Source: Terracoccus luteus (lineage in GTDB: Bacteria > Actinomycetota > Actinomycetes > Actinomycetales > Dermatophilaceae). Taken from it: DNA of 64,000 nt. Where the stretch lies: positions 2,852,001 through 2,916,000 of the forward strand of contig NZ_RBXT01000001.1 of assembly GCF_003635045.1 (NCBI RefSeq), given 5' to 3'. A program made the translations under genes and the position numbers. The notes under the pieces were generated by a model, which was given only the letters and a program-made list of their open reading frames with translations, did no database searches and was not told where the DNA came from. Of this stretch, positions 62,473-64,000 are shown piece after piece (position 1 is the first letter of the stretch; every line of letters starts with the position of its first letter).

Positions 62473-64000
62473 TCAGGTGATGCCGAGGCGGCTGGCCACC
62501 TGCGGGCCCCCGATCTCCCGGACGAGCTCGGGGTCGCCCACGACGACGAGCTCGTCCGTGGCGCGGGACATCCCGACGTAGAGCATCTCGCGGGCGCGCT
62601 CGGGCTTGAGCGTGTTGACGCACAGCACGACCGCCCGCCGCTCGAGGCCCTTGCACCCGAGGACGTGGCCGTAGAAGACGTCGTCGCCGTCCCAGAACGA
62701 GCGCCAGTAGCCGACGTGACCGTCCGCCTGCTGCCGCTCCACCTGGGCCGGGTGTCGTGACCCCATCGTGAGCAAGGCGACGTGCTGGGGCTCCCATCCG
62801 GCCGCGAGCAGCTCGTCGACGAGGTCGTCGGACGTGTCGACGGCATCCTCGGTCGCGCAGGGGACGAAGCGCACGTCGGCGCCGGCCCCACCGCGCAGCT
62901 GCATCCGCATCGGGGCGAGCGGGCCGAAGGCGCGGGCGATCTGCTGGGTGTTGCGCAGGTTGTGGTCGAGCACGAGCGGCACGAGCGGCACCGGGGGCTG
63001 GCCGAACCGGGCGAAGATGCGCTGGTTCTCGTCGCTGTAGACGAAGAGCCCGCCCTCGTCGGGGTCGCGCAGGGCGGCCATGAGCGGGTGCCACCAGTGG
63101 TCGGCGAAGTCCTGCGCCTCGTCGACGATGACGGCGTCGAACTTCTTGCCGTCCGGCAGGGCCGCCGCGGCCTCGGTCATGCGCGCGGCGAGGTCCCGTT
63201 CCCAGAACCCGGCGTCGTTCCGGTCATGGGACGCGGTGTCGATGTCCCATGCGTTGGCGAGATCCTCGAACGACCCGACGAAGGCGGGCCGGTGGTGGCG
63301 GGGCACACCCTCGAGCTGACGGGTGAAGTACTGCGACAGCCCGATGGAGTAGCAGACGAGCGCCACCCGCTGGGCCTTGCGCTCCCCCTGCCCCCGCGTG
63401 AGGTCCTTGGCCTGCGTCAGGGCGAGGATCGTCTTGCCGCTGCCGGCCCCTCCCCTGATCTCGACACGACGCAGCAGGCGGGTGACCGACAGCAGCGACG
63501 CCTGCTCCTGGGTCAGCCGGTCGGCGGCCACCTCCCGCTCGTCGGCCTCGCCCGTCCGGTCGTAGGCGGGTAGCGCCCGCCCGGTGAGGATCTCGAGGAC
63601 CAGCTCGACGTCGTCGGCCTGCGGCGTCCGTTGCGAGTTCTCCTGCAGGGCGCAGACGTCGTGCAGGCGTCCGGCGAGGTCGTCGAGGTCGTAGCGCCCG
63701 CTCACCATCCAGCGCGGACAGTCCGGCGTCGCGAAGTCGGACGCGACGTCCGTGTAGGGCAGCACGATCGCGTGGCCCCACCTCACCCGGCTGTGCAGTC
63801 CTCGCCACCGGGGGTCGGCCTCGACGAACTCCCGCAGGACGTACTTGCCGTCCCTGCACTGCTCGACCGGGCGGATCGGGCTGCGACGGCTGCCTCCTCC
63901 GGTCCACCAGCGACCGTCGGCGTCGACGGACACGCTGCCCCCCTTGACCTCGACGACGACGATGCCGACCCCGGGCATGAGCACGACGACGTCGAGCTCA
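62473..64000 (-). CDS. NERD-domain nuclease fused to UvrD/AAA-type helicase (5' end beyond the window)
   Basis: The frame is open to the right edge, so the N-terminus is missing. The visible start ELDVVVLMPGVGIVVVEVKGG is the core of a NERD nuclease domain (E-x-D...E-x-K pattern). A superfamily 1-like helicase follows: Walker A GGAGSGKT, Walker B VIVDEAQDF, YSDENQRIFARFG, LDHNLRNTQQIA and the C-terminal motif EMLYVGMSRATDELVVVGD. Such fusions occur in stand-alone defence loci and repair contexts; the role here is unproven. It is convergent with the HhH-like orphan at 61700. Confidence 0.88.
   Translation of the reverse strand, partial: ELDVVVLMPGVGIVVVEVKGGSVSVDADGRWWTGGGSRRSPIRPVEQCRDGKYVLREFVEADPRWRGLHSRVRWGHAIVLPYTDVASDFATPDCPRWMVSGRYDLDDLAGRLHDVCALQENSQRTPQADDVELVLEILTGRALPAYDRTGEADEREVAADRLTQEQASLLSVTRLLRRVEIRGGAGSGKTILALTQAKDLTRGQGERKAQRVALVCYSIGLSQYFTRQLEGVPRHHRPAFVGSFEDLANAWDIDTASHDRNDAGFWERDLAARMTEAAAALPDGKKFDAVIVDEAQDFADHWWHPLMAALRDPDEGGLFVYSDENQRIFARFGQPPVPLVPLVLDHNLRNTQQIARAFGPLAPMRMQLRGGAGADVRFVPCATEDAVDTSDDLVDELLAAGWEPQHVALLTMGSRHPAQVERQQADGHVGYWRSFWDGDDVFYGHVLGCKGLERRAVVLCVNTLKPERAREMLYVGMSRATDELVVVGDPELVREIGGPQVASRLGIT

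Overview
The window is a high-GC (roughly 70% or more by eye), gene-dense piece of an actinobacterial chromosome. Near-exclusive G/C at third codon positions, an actinobacterial-type short SRP RNA, a dnaX/recR/DUF5063/lysC neighbourhood, LytR_C and LCP wall proteins, a GTP-type PEP carboxykinase and a SorC-regulated polyol operon together suggest Micrococcales, probably Intrasporangiaceae-like. That family assignment is inference. I see no IS element, prophage, rRNA operon or CRISPR array.

Left part (1-11 kb): a long minus-strand series runs dnaX, a methyltransferase, a PlsC-type acyltransferase, a NiCoT Ni/Co permease, recR, DUF5063, lysC (with a likely internal start for a regulatory beta subunit) and a secreted Asp-box protein. 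Divergent from dnaX lies a decayed egtD-like gene with three frame changes and two missing segments.

11-28 kb: a DUF3817 membrane protein; an ABC ATPase with a membrane partner; an Eis-like acetyltransferase; a divergent MFS/LacI pair sharing two tandem operators; SRP RNA; tRNA-Ser(GGA); ornithine carbamoyltransferase; LytR_C; a HerA-like ATPase; VanZ; an aldo/keto reductase with an XRE regulator; tRNA-Ser(CGA); tadA; upp; an Rsm22-like methyltransferase; and a 55-residue membrane protein ahead of a PH-domain protein.

28-43 kb: an APC amino acid permease; a DUF559/AbiEi-like gene bracketed by two related ~110 bp palindrome-rich repeats; pntAB; then a divergent SorC regulator and a polyol operon (binding protein, two permeases with no ATPase, a mannitol/arabinitol-type dehydrogenase, xylulokinase). 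The operon would import a polyol, oxidise it and phosphorylate a ketose into the pentose phosphate pathway.

43-64 kb: DUF4328, argS, an acidic 'sunset'-domain membrane protein, acyl-CoA synthetase, a large secreted subtilase, tRNA-Arg(ACG), pckG, tRNA-Ser(GCT), an LCP ligase, a cold-shock protein, folP, a tiny ORF with its own promoter and terminator, a cobalamin riboswitch driving cbtB-cbtA beside a divergent histidine-phosphatase-like gene, tRNA-Ser(TGA), an HhH-like orphan and a NERD-nuclease/UvrD-like helicase running off the right edge. All four serine tRNA isoacceptor classes occur within 44 kb.

The most unusual window-wide signal is the octamer GGATGCCG/CGGCATCC. I counted about 66 copies by eye against about 5-6 expected from composition. 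It is enriched between genes, forms the arms of the pckG terminator, and appears inside genes through the otherwise rare GAT Asp codon. It behaves like a selected DNA-level signal (uptake sequence, Chi-like or HIP1-like).
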